From NCBI GenBank assembly GCA_039811865.1, contig JBDHZK010000123.1, forward strand, positions 1 to 8,311: a DNA stretch of 8,311 nt. Reading direction: 5' to 3'. Numbering within the stretch: position 1 is the first letter of the stretch; each line of letters starts with the position of its first letter. The translations under genes and the position numbers were made by a program. This DNA is from JBDHZK01 sp039811865 (GTDB lineage Bacteria > Actinomycetota > Actinomycetes > Propionibacteriales > Propionibacteriaceae). Shown here one piece after another: positions 1-5,228 of this stretch. Under the pieces are notes generated by a model. That model did not search any database, was not told the DNA's origin, and saw nothing but the letters and a program-made list of their open reading frames with translations.

Positions 1-2262
1 CAGCCCGGCGCAGGTGGCCGCGATGAGGTCGAGGACGGCCGGGTGTCCGGGTGGCGCGAGGTGTGCGACGCCGGCGTTGGCCCGGTCGGCAGCGAGCGTG
101 TACTGGGTGAGGTCGTTCGTGCCGATGCTCACGAAGTCGACCAAGCCTGCGAAGTCGGCACAGCGGATCGCGGCGGCCGGGACCTCGATCATGATGCCCA
201 CCTCGATCGGTGGGGCTGCCGGCAGGGCGGCGCGCACGGCGTCCAGCACCGCTCGCGCCCAGACGACCTCGTCGGGGTTGGTGACCATCGGCAGCAGGAT
301 GCGCACCGGCGTCCGGGCGCCGGTTTGGCAGATCGCGCGCAACTGCTCGGCGAACAGTTCGGGGACCCGCCGCATCGTCCGCAGGCCCCGTTCTCCCAGG
401 AAGGGGTTGGCCTCGGGTGCCTGGGGCAGGAAGGGGAGCGGCTTGTCACCGCCGGCGTCCCAGGTGCGGATGGTCAGCGGCTTGCCGCCGACCAGGTCGG
501 CCAGATGTAGGTACAACTCGGCCTGCTGCTCCGCGGTCGGCGGGGTGGGGGACTCGGCGAACAGGATCTCGGTGCGGAGCACGCCCACGCCGTCGGCCCC
601 GAGCTCGCCGGCCAGCCGCGCATCGTCCATGGTCGAGATGTTGACCTCGACGAGGATGCGCGCCCCATCGCGGGTCAGGGACGGCTCGTGGGCGAGTTCG
701 AGCTCGGCGGCGGCCTCGGCCCGGCGGTGCTGCTCGCGATGGGCCAGTTCGGACAGGTAGGCCTCATCGGGTTCGACCACGAGTTCATCGGTGGTGGGAT
801 CGATGGCGACCAGCGTGCCGGCGGCGAGCTCGGCGGCCTCGCGGTGGCCGGCCAGAACGGGGATGCCGCGCGAAGTCGCAACCAGGACGCCGTGGCCGGT
901 GGCGCCGCCCGAGGTGGTGATCACCCCGTGGATGCGGTCGGAGTCGAGCGCCTTGGCGGTGGCGGCGTCCAACTCGCCGAGGACCAGGATGCCGGTGGCG
1001 TCGGGATCGTCGGTCAGCGGCTGGTCCGCCAACGCGCGGCCGACCAGTCGCAACACGCTGCGGACGTCCTGCGCGCGTTCGCGCAAATAGGGGTCGGCCA
1101 GCGCCTCCAACTGGCCCGCGGCGCGCTCCAGCGCGTCTTTCCAGGCGCGCGGCGCGGAGGATCCGGCGGCCAGGGCGGAGTCGACCTCGTCGGCCAACTC
1201 GGGGTCGTCCAGCAGCGCCGCTTGAGCGGCGAAGATGGCGTCCCCTTCGCCCAGGGTGGCCAGGTGGCTCGCGACTCGGCGCTTCGCGGCCTCCGAGCGG
1301 GCTCGCTCGTCGTGGGGGTCGTCCGGCTGATACCCGGAAAGGTCAGGCTCGCCCCGGCGGACGATGACCGGCCCGACCGCCGTGGTGCGGCGCGGCGGAG
1401 ACGCCGGTCGTCCTAGGTGGGGCGTCGTGCCGCCAGCTTGTGCACCCGAGCCCGCTTCGGACTCGGAGCCGGTCGAAGGGTCGCCTGTCTCGGAGGCGGC
1501 CGCACCGCTGCCTGGTAGCGGGTCGCCGAAGTTGGCGTCGGACAAGTCCTTCAGAACGCCCACCGCCGTCAGGGCGTCCGGGCCGCTGGCATGCGCGGTC
1601 AGAAGATGTCCGGCGCGAGCACCCAGCGCGGCCACTTGGCTCAGACTGCGCGCGTTCGCGCTGCGGCCGGTGTCCGGGTTGGTCAGGACGACTCGCGCGT
1701 CCAGACCGCGAAGGGCGGCCACCAGCGCTGCCGCCGGGCGGGCGTGCAGACCGTGCGGGACGGGTGCCGCGAACGTCCCCTCAACCGGGCCAGGCGACGA
1801 GATGGGCGTCGGGTCGACCGGCTCGGGGGACGAAGAAACCGGCTCGGGGGACGAGTCGCCGAGGTGCTCACGCTTGGCGAACAGTCCCGAGCGTGCCTCC
1901 GCGTCGACCTCGGCCAAGGTCGCGCCCGTGGCCGCGGTGACCACGGCGGCCACCAGCCCCTCGACCAGGGGCGCTGAGGTCAGCTTGACGCGAGCGGCGA
2001 CGTCCGGGTCGCAGAACTCCAGCGCCATCTCGGCGGAGAGGATGGCGCTGCCCAGGTCGAGAAAGACCAGGACGCCGTCGGCGGTGTCTACTTCTTCGAT
2101 GGCGGCCGACACCGCGGCGGCGTCCGTGCCGAAGGTGGCCTCGTCCAGGCCCGCGGCGACCGCGATCGCCGGGCGGGCGTCCGCAGGCACCATCTCGGCG
2201 GCCAACGCGACAGCCGCGCTGGCCAGGGCATGACTGTGCGAAACGACGACGATGCCGATCAT
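1..2262 (-). CDS. dhaM: DhaM-HPr-Enzyme I fusion, phosphoryl donor of PTS-dependent dihydroxyacetone kinase (3' end cut by window)
   Basis: Minus-strand frame, open without a stop for 754 codons from the ATG at 2262 to the left edge. Residues 1-130 are the DhaM/EIIA-mannose-like domain, with the expected phospho-His at H9 (VVVSHS). Residues 163-240 are an HPr domain with the active-site motif GLHARPA (H173, R175). From about 285 there is Enzyme I: the helical HPr-binding region (DDPELADEV, DPYLRERAQDVRSV), the swivelling phospho-His segment GGATGH (H457), and the PEP-binding barrel with GVLRTE (561-565), RTWDAGGDKPLPF (599-611), NPFLGERGL, GIMIEVPAAAI (689-699) and SIGTNDLTQYTLAADR (712-727). 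The catalytic GxCGE cysteine segment lies beyond the edge. It should carry phosphate from PEP via EI and HPr to DhaM and then to DhaL-bound ADP in the cytosol. Two low-complexity linkers (about 131-163 and 244-284) join the domains. Last gene visible in dhaKLM, 7 nt after dhaL; no clear Shine-Dalgarno sequence. The EI part looks full-size, whereas E. coli DhaM carries a truncated one. Confidence 0.95.
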   Translation of the reverse strand, partial: MIGIVVVSHSHALASAAVALAAEMVPADARPAIAVAAGLDEATFGTDAAAVSAAIEEVDTADGVLVFLDLGSAILSAEMALEFCDPDVAARVKLTSAPLVEGLVAAVVTAATGATLAEVDAEARSGLFAKREHLGDSSPEPVSSSPEPVDPTPISSPGPVEGTFAAPVPHGLHARPAAALVAALRGLDARVVLTNPDTGRSANARSLSQVAALGARAGHLLTAHASGPDALTAVGVLKDLSDANFGDPLPGSGAAASETGDPSTGSESEAGSGAQAGGTTPHLGRPASPPRRTTAVGPVIVRRGEPDLSGYQPDDPHDERARSEAAKRRVASHLATLGEGDAIFAAQAALLDDPELADEVDSALAAGSSAPRAWKDALERAAGQLEALADPYLRERAQDVRSVLRLVGRALADQPLTDDPDATGILVLGELDAATAKALDSDRIHGVITTSGGATGHGVLVATSRGIPVLAGHREAAELAAGTLVAIDPTTDELVVEPDEAYLSELAHREQHRRAEAAAELELAHEPSLTRDGARILVEVNISTMDDARLAGELGADGVGVLRTEILFAESPTPPTAEQQAELYLHLADLVGGKPLTIRTWDAGGDKPLPFLPQAPEANPFLGERGLRTMRRVPELFAEQLRAICQTGARTPVRILLPMVTNPDEVVWARAVLDAVRAALPAAPPIEVGIMIEVPAAAIRCADFAGLVDFVSIGTNDLTQYTLAADRANAGVAHLAPPGHPAVLDLIAATCAGL
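1466..1480. repeat. REP-like 15-mer in the second DhaM linker
   Basis: GAGCCGGTCGAAGGG differs at one base from GAGCCTGTCGAAGGG, a core I recall from REP-like palindromic repeats common in actinobacterial and some other genomes. It lies in the HPr-EI linker coding DNA (residues about 261-265). The 11-mer GAGCCGGTCGA reappears inverted in linker 1 at 1814-1824. The family comparison is from memory. Confidence 0.35.
1817..1854 (-). repeat. 21-nt in-frame tandem duplication in the first DhaM linker
   Basis: The 17-mer ACCGGCTCGGGGGACGA (plus strand) occurs at 1817-1833 and again at 1838-1854, a period of 21 nt or seven codons. It encodes SSPEPV twice (about residues 137-149), and a degenerate third copy SSPGPV follows at 155-160. 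It lengthens the flexible linker between the DhaM and HPr domains without shifting the frame. Confidence 0.7.
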
Positions 2263-2287
2263 GACCGGCTCAGCCGAGTGTCTCGGC
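2254..2287 (-). promoter_or_regulatory. Tandem hairpins at the dhaL-dhaM junction
   Basis: In the mRNA, GCCGAG-ACA-CUCGGC (2287-2273, perfect 6-bp stem) encodes the last five residues of DhaL and ends exactly at its UGA stop (2272-2270). Immediately after comes GCCGGU-CAUG-AUCGGC (2269-2254, 6 pairs including one G-U) with the dhaM AUG in its loop. No Shine-Dalgarno sequence is seen for dhaM. Likely a translational coupling element, by inference. Confidence 0.4.
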
Positions 2288-2899
2288 GGCGCACTCCAGC
2301 AGCATCGTGACGCTGGTCGCACCCGGGTCGACGTGGCCGGCGCTGCGCTCGCCCAAGTAGCTCGCGCGCCCCTTGCGGGCCACCAGCGGCGTCGTCGACT
2401 CGCGACCCTGCGCCGACGCCGCGGCCGCGGCCGCGAGCCCGGTGGCGGTATCCCCGCCCCCGGCGACCGCCTCGTCATAGGCGGCCAGCGCCGGGGTGAG
2501 CGCGTCCACCATCGTCTTGTCGCCGACCACGGCCTTGCCGCGGGCGACGATGCCCTCCACGCCCGCCCTGAGGGCCGCCCCGACCTGCTCGGCCGTCGCA
2601 CCGTCGTCGGTTGGCAGTGCGCCGGCGAAGCGCAGCAGGAACGTCCCGTAGAGCGGCCCGCTAGCGCCGCCGACAGTGCTGACCAGCGTCATGCCCGCCT
2701 TCTTCAGGTACGAGCCGGCGTTGGCGAAGGACGCCGCGTCGAGCGCCTTGACCGCCTTCATGCCGCGGTCCATGTTGGCGCCGTGGTCGGCGTCTCCGAT
2801 GGCCGCGTCCAACTGGGTCAGGTAGCCCGCCTGGTCGTGGACGACATCGGCAAAGGCGGCCATCCAAGCGGCTGCGGCGGACGTGGAGAGCTGGCCCAT
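2270..2899 (-). CDS. dhaL: Dihydroxyacetone kinase ADP-binding subunit DhaL
   Basis: 209 residues, matching the usual DhaL length of about 210. Cytosolic helical-barrel subunit that holds ADP as a tightly bound coenzyme, is rephosphorylated by DhaM, and passes phosphate to dihydroxyacetone on DhaK. The metal/nucleotide motif LDAAIGDADHGANMDRG supplies aspartates D31, D36 and D38. GGASGPLYG (77-85) is the nucleotide-binding turn, and GRASYLGERSAGHVDPGA (177-194) is the conserved C-terminal motif. The ATG at 2899 was chosen because it gives the family length and lies one base after the dhaK stop (TGA-A-ATG), the arrangement of a translationally coupled operon gene. An upstream in-frame start near 2941 would add 14 residues lying inside dhaK and is rejected. 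Confidence 0.97.
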   Translation of the reverse strand: MGQLSTSAAAAWMAAFADVVHDQAGYLTQLDAAIGDADHGANMDRGMKAVKALDAASFANAGSYLKKAGMTLVSTVGGASGPLYGTFLLRFAGALPTDDGATAEQVGAALRAGVEGIVARGKAVVGDKTMVDALTPALAAYDEAVAGGGDTATGLAAAAAASAQGRESTTPLVARKGRASYLGERSAGHVDPGATSVTMLLECAAETLG

Positions 2900-2900
2900 T

Positions 2901-3902
2901 TCAGCAGCCCCAGCGCAGTCCGGGGGTGTTGACCGGGGCATCCCACAGTTTCAGCAGGTCGTCGTCGGCCTTCAGCAGGGTCACCGAGCAACCGGCCATC
3001 TCCAGTGAGGTGATGTAGTTGCCGACCAGGTTTCGGGCGATCTTGACCCCGGACGCCTCCAGCAGCTTGGCCACCTCGCCGTACATCAGGTAGAGCTCGA
3101 TCAGGGGGGTGCCCCCCATGCCGTTGAGGAACGCGATCACAGGGGCGCCGCTGAAGTCGTAGTCGGCCAGGATCGGCTCGACCAGCATCTGCGCGACCTC
3201 GCTCGCGGGTGCGATCGGCAGTCGCTTTCGGCCGGGCTCGCCGTGGATGCCGATGCCGACCTCCATCTCGTCCTCGGCCAAGTCGAAGGTGGGCTTGCCC
3301 GCGGCCGGGACGGTGCAGGACGTCAGCGCCATGCCCATCGAGCGGCCCTGGCCGTTGATCTTCTTGGCCAGTTCCAGGCAGGCCGCCAGATCGCGGCGCT
3401 GTTCGGCCGCCGCGCCGACGATCTTCTCCAGCAAGACGGTGGTGCCGACACCGCGGCGTCCGGCCGTCCAAAGGCTGTCTTGAACCGCGACGTCGTCGTC
3501 GACGATCACGGACGCCACCTCGACGCCCGAATCGGCGGCGGCCATCTCGGCGGCCATCTCGAAGTTCATGACGTCGCCGGTGTAGTTCTTCACGATGTGC
3601 AGGACGCCCGCGCCACCGTCCACGGTGGTGGTGGCGGCCATCATCTGGTCGGGAACGGGCGAGGTGAAGACCTCCCCGCAACAGGCCGCGTCCAGCATCC
3701 CCATGCCGACGAAGCCACCATGCATCGGCTCGTGCCCCGAGCCGCCGCCTGAAATCAGCCCGACCTTGCCCGGAACAGGGGCGTCCGCGCGGTAGATGAT
3801 CTTGAGTTCGTGGTCTACCCGGACTCGGTCGGAGTGGGCCGCCTCAACACCGAGGAGGCTTTCGCTGACGACATCAGCGGCGTCATTGATGAGTTTCTTC
3901 AT
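2901..3902 (-). CDS. dhaK: Dihydroxyacetone kinase substrate-binding subunit DhaK
   Basis: 333 residues, typical of DhaK (about 330-356). It binds dihydroxyacetone through a covalent hemiaminal with a histidine; the product is dihydroxyacetone phosphate, which enters glycolysis. The covalent histidine is H220 in GIGIHGEPG. Other catalytic positions expected from the E. coli enzyme are present: H57 in SGGGSGHEP and D110 in KNYTGDVMNFE. The end of the protein (DDDLLKLWDAPVNTPGLRWGC) also looks family-like. The ATG at 3902 (MKKLIND) is chosen because it gives the canonical N-terminus and sits 6 nt after a -10-like box (3909-3914), suggesting leaderless transcription. An in-frame extension to 4004 would cross a hairpin and lacks family similarity. 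First gene of dhaKLM. No dhaR, dhaS or glycerol dehydrogenase gene is visible next to it. Confidence 0.97.
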   Translation of the reverse strand: MKKLINDAADVVSESLLGVEAAHSDRVRVDHELKIIYRADAPVPGKVGLISGGGSGHEPMHGGFVGMGMLDAACCGEVFTSPVPDQMMAATTTVDGGAGVLHIVKNYTGDVMNFEMAAEMAAADSGVEVASVIVDDDVAVQDSLWTAGRRGVGTTVLLEKIVGAAAEQRRDLAACLELAKKINGQGRSMGMALTSCTVPAAGKPTFDLAEDEMEVGIGIHGEPGRKRLPIAPASEVAQMLVEPILADYDFSGAPVIAFLNGMGGTPLIELYLMYGEVAKLLEASGVKIARNLVGNYITSLEMAGCSVTLLKADDDLLKLWDAPVNTPGLRWGC

Positions 3903-3908
3903 GCCGCC

Positions 3909-3936
3909 AGTCTCGCAGGTTCCCCACGTCTGGCAA
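3909..3936 (-). promoter_or_regulatory. Candidate leaderless promoter of dhaK
   Basis: On the minus strand TTGCCA (3936-3931, -35-like) is followed after 16 nt by GAGACT (3914-3909, -10-like, matching TANNNT except in the first base), then exactly 6 nt, then the dhaK ATG at 3902. No Shine-Dalgarno sequence is present. This geometry puts the transcription start at or next to the A of the start codon. Inference from spacing; not experimentally shown. Confidence 0.5.
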
Positions 3937-3964
3937 GGGGTGCCGGGAGCGGCGGGAAACAGTT

Positions 3965-4004
3965 GTGTGAGATCCGTGGTTGACTTCAAACCCGGATCCC
4001 ACAC
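3965..4004 (-). terminator. Long hairpin between lipoprotein gene and dhaK (terminator or operator)
   Basis: Arms GTGTGAGATCC (3965-3975) and GGATCCCACAC (3994-4004) pair at 10 of 11 positions. Inside them GGTTGA and TCAAACC pair further with one bulge, so most of the 40 nt can fold. On the minus strand it begins 13 nt after the lipoprotein stop and lies about 60 nt before dhaK. There is no U-tract, so it could be a U-less actinobacterial terminator or an operator upstream of the dhaK promoter. Confidence 0.45.
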
Positions 4005-4017
4005 CTGACTCAGGGGA

Positions 4018-4752
4018 TCACTCTCCGGCGCAGGAACTGATCCCTTCGGTGGCGTACATCGGCTGCACCTTGACGCCCTTCGCGGTCACCAGGAACCACG
4101 CGAGCTTGCCGCCGAACTGCGGATCGTCGGCGGTAACCACCTCGGCGCCCAGGGACGAGCCGGTCGCGGAGGTGCGCACGTACAGCTCGGAGTTCTCGGT
4201 GGCCTGGGCGGGCTGGCCCTTCCACTTCGCCTTGAACGCCGCGGCGGAAAGGCCGGGGTGGATGCCGTCCGCCGTGGCGAAGGCGGTGTCCCACAGCATC
4301 ATCTGGGTGACCACGCCGTAGCGCTGCTTGCCCTTGGTGGCCACGGCGGCACCGGACAGCCGCGCGCCGTTGGACGACCTGAAGTACCAGCCGCCCGCGC
4401 CCGGACCGCAACCGTTGGCGTCCCAGGCGACGGCGCCCGCCCTCTCGGCCGCAGCGAGACTTGCGCCGACCACCGCCGGCCCGTAGCCGAGTTCGTCCAC
4501 GACGAGCGGGCGCGTGGCCGGGTTCGCCGGCGTCGAGGACGGCGTCCCGGAGGCCGGCGCGCTGCTGGCCGGCTGGGGGCTGGGTGTGTCGGGACCGCAG
4601 TTTCCGCACGTGCTCTGCGGCGAGGGTGCGGCGGTGGCGCTCGCGCCGCCGTCCGGGGACGCCGAGGTCGATGGGGACGCCTGCGCGCAGCCGCCGAGCA
4701 CGAGCAGAGACACGGCCAGTGCGGCGCTTCGCCGAAGCGTTGGTGCGTTCAC
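4018..4752 (-). CDS. Putative lipoprotein of unknown function
   Basis: 244 residues from the GTG at 4752. The N-terminus is a lipoprotein signal: basic TLRR, a hydrophobic stretch AALAVSLLV, and the lipobox LGGC, with the cysteine at about residue 22 as the likely lipidated residue. A Ser/Pro/Ala/Thr-rich linker follows (about 23-80), containing a CGNC pair, as in many actinobacterial wall-spanning lipoproteins. The folded part (about 81-244) contains WDANGCGPGAGGWYFRSSNGARL, a Trp-rich patch and a C-terminal SSC, so a disulfide is possible. I do not recognise the family. A TTG start at 4791 would give 257 residues but would place the signal peptide internally; the GTG also lies 6 nt after a GAGACT box. 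It precedes dhaK on the same strand, but a 115-nt gap with a hairpin and a separate dhaK promoter candidate argue against one shared operon. Membrane-anchored, outward-facing location is inferred from the signal. Confidence 0.85.
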   Translation of the reverse strand: MNAPTLRRSAALAVSLLVLGGCAQASPSTSASPDGGASATAAPSPQSTCGNCGPDTPSPQPASSAPASGTPSSTPANPATRPLVVDELGYGPAVVGASLAAAERAGAVAWDANGCGPGAGGWYFRSSNGARLSGAAVATKGKQRYGVVTQMMLWDTAFATADGIHPGLSAAAFKAKWKGQPAQATENSELYVRTSATGSSLGAEVVTADDPQFGGKLAWFLVTAKGVKVQPMYATEGISSCAGE

Positions 4753-4758
4753 CGGCCC

Positions 4759-4764
4759 AGTCTC
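4759..4764 (-). promoter_or_regulatory. Candidate leaderless -10 of the lipoprotein gene
   Basis: GAGACT lies 6 nt before the GTG at 4752. The 10-mer GCGAGACTGG containing it is identical to that in front of dhaK, and the distance to the start codon is the same. A convincing -35 box is not visible. It also supports the choice of GTG start. Confidence 0.4.
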
Positions 4765-4830
4765 GCCCGGATCACCGGCCGCGACGCTCAAGACCCGCCC
4801 AGCGGATGGCTTGGGGCTTTTGCCGAGCGC

Positions 4831-4855
4831 GTGTCCGGGTCAGGACGGCGGACAC
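4831..4855. repeat. 7-bp inverted repeat between PLDc_N and lipoprotein genes
   Basis: GTGTCCG (4831-4837) and CGGACAC (4849-4855) with an 11-nt loop, starting 36 nt after the PLDc_N stop in the direction of transcription. It could be a weak U-less terminator. It is the only structure I see in the 139-nt gap apart from the lipoprotein -10 box. Confidence 0.3.
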
Positions 4856-4891
4856 TCACCGACACTTCGAAACTCCGGCGGACGCCTGAGG

Positions 4892-5149
4892 CTATTTCGG
4901 GGGACGCAGGCGGCGCAGGAAGTCCGGGTCGTCGTCCGGGGCGATCGGACGCTTCGGCGCCGGCCGTTGCGGAAGCGGGCGTCCGAACAGGAACCAGGCG
5001 CCGGCGCCCAGGGCGGGCAAACAGATGATTGCCGCTGCCCACAGCCAGCGGGGCATGTTGCGCACCCGCGACGAGTCGGCCTGGGCGACCTCGACGATCG
5101 CGTAGATCGTGAGGAGGGCCAAGACCACGATGATCACTACCCTCGGCAT
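4892..5149 (-). CDS. Small PLDc_N-type membrane protein
   Basis: 85 residues, ATG at 5149, TAG stop at 4892. Two hydrophobic helices are visible: about 3-22 (VVIIVVLALLTIYAIVEVAQ) and about 36-57 (LWAAAIICLPALGAGAWFLFGR). The pattern of a first helix, a basic RVRNMPRWLW turn, a second helix ending in GAWFLFGRP, and a charged tail with PDDDPDFLRRL is that of the phospholipase D-nuclease N-terminal (PLDc_N) membrane module. No HKD catalytic motif is present, so the name does not imply nuclease or lipase activity; the function is unknown. It is divergent from menE with 79 nt between the starts. A TATCCT box lies 6 nt before the ATG, supporting this start over an in-frame upstream extension that would run antisense through menE. 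Small proteins of this type near men genes are familiar to me from mycobacteria, recalled from memory and not checked. Confidence 0.88.
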   Translation of the reverse strand: MPRVVIIVVLALLTIYAIVEVAQADSSRVRNMPRWLWAAAIICLPALGAGAWFLFGRPLPQRPAPKRPIAPDDDPDFLRRLRPPK

Positions 5150-5155
5150 ATCGCC

Positions 5156-5161
5156 AGGATA
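5156..5161 (-). promoter_or_regulatory. Candidate leaderless -10 of the PLDc_N gene
   Basis: TATCCT, a full TANNNT match on the minus strand, lies 6 nt before the ATG at 5149, with no ribosome binding site between. A -35 is only weakly suggested (TTGGCC-like at 5177-5182, spacer 15). Confidence 0.55.
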
Positions 5162-5183
5162 GGTCCGCCCCGGACCGGCCAAC

Positions 5184-5197
5184 ACCCCCCAGGGGGT
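5184..5197. promoter_or_regulatory. 14-bp inverted repeat between divergent promoters, possible operator
   Basis: ACCCCC-CA-GGGGGT: two perfect 6-bp arms around a 2-nt centre. It lies almost midway between the PLDc_N -10 (5156-5161) and the menE -10 (5216-5221), occupying or abutting the -35 positions of both. A regulator bound here could affect both genes. The regulator is unknown. Confidence 0.35.
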
Positions 5198-5215
5198 CGG
5201 TTCCCCGGGCCTCGC

Positions 5216-5221
5216 TAGGGT
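5216..5221 (+). promoter_or_regulatory. Candidate leaderless -10 of menE
   Basis: TAGGGT, a TANNNT match, lies 7 nt before the GTG at 5229. No Shine-Dalgarno sequence precedes either candidate GTG. This box decides the start: the alternative GTG at 5220 overlaps the box itself and could not lie downstream of its transcription start. Confidence 0.55.
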
Positions 5222-5228
5222 GTTCGCC

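Noticed and set aside
14..2233. Long plus-strand open frames (14-760, 688-1416, 1364-2233) opposite dhaM
   Set aside because: They lie antisense to a continuous minus-strand frame with strong PTS motifs. Their translations are Arg/Ala/Gly/Ser-rich with no recognisable motif, as expected from GC-rich shadow frames.
2890..2914. GCTGG/CCAGC pairing around the dhaK-dhaL junction
   Set aside because: Five base pairs with a 15-nt loop and no extension; too weak compared with the dhaL-dhaM hairpins.
2818..3681. 287-codon minus-strand frame inside dhaK
   Set aside because: Same strand but different frame from dhaK. Arg/Gly/His-rich translation and no start signal.
3903..4004. Longer DhaK with a start at 4004
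   Set aside because: The 34 extra residues do not resemble the family, would be translated through the hairpin, and miss the MKKLIND start that aligns with known DhaK.
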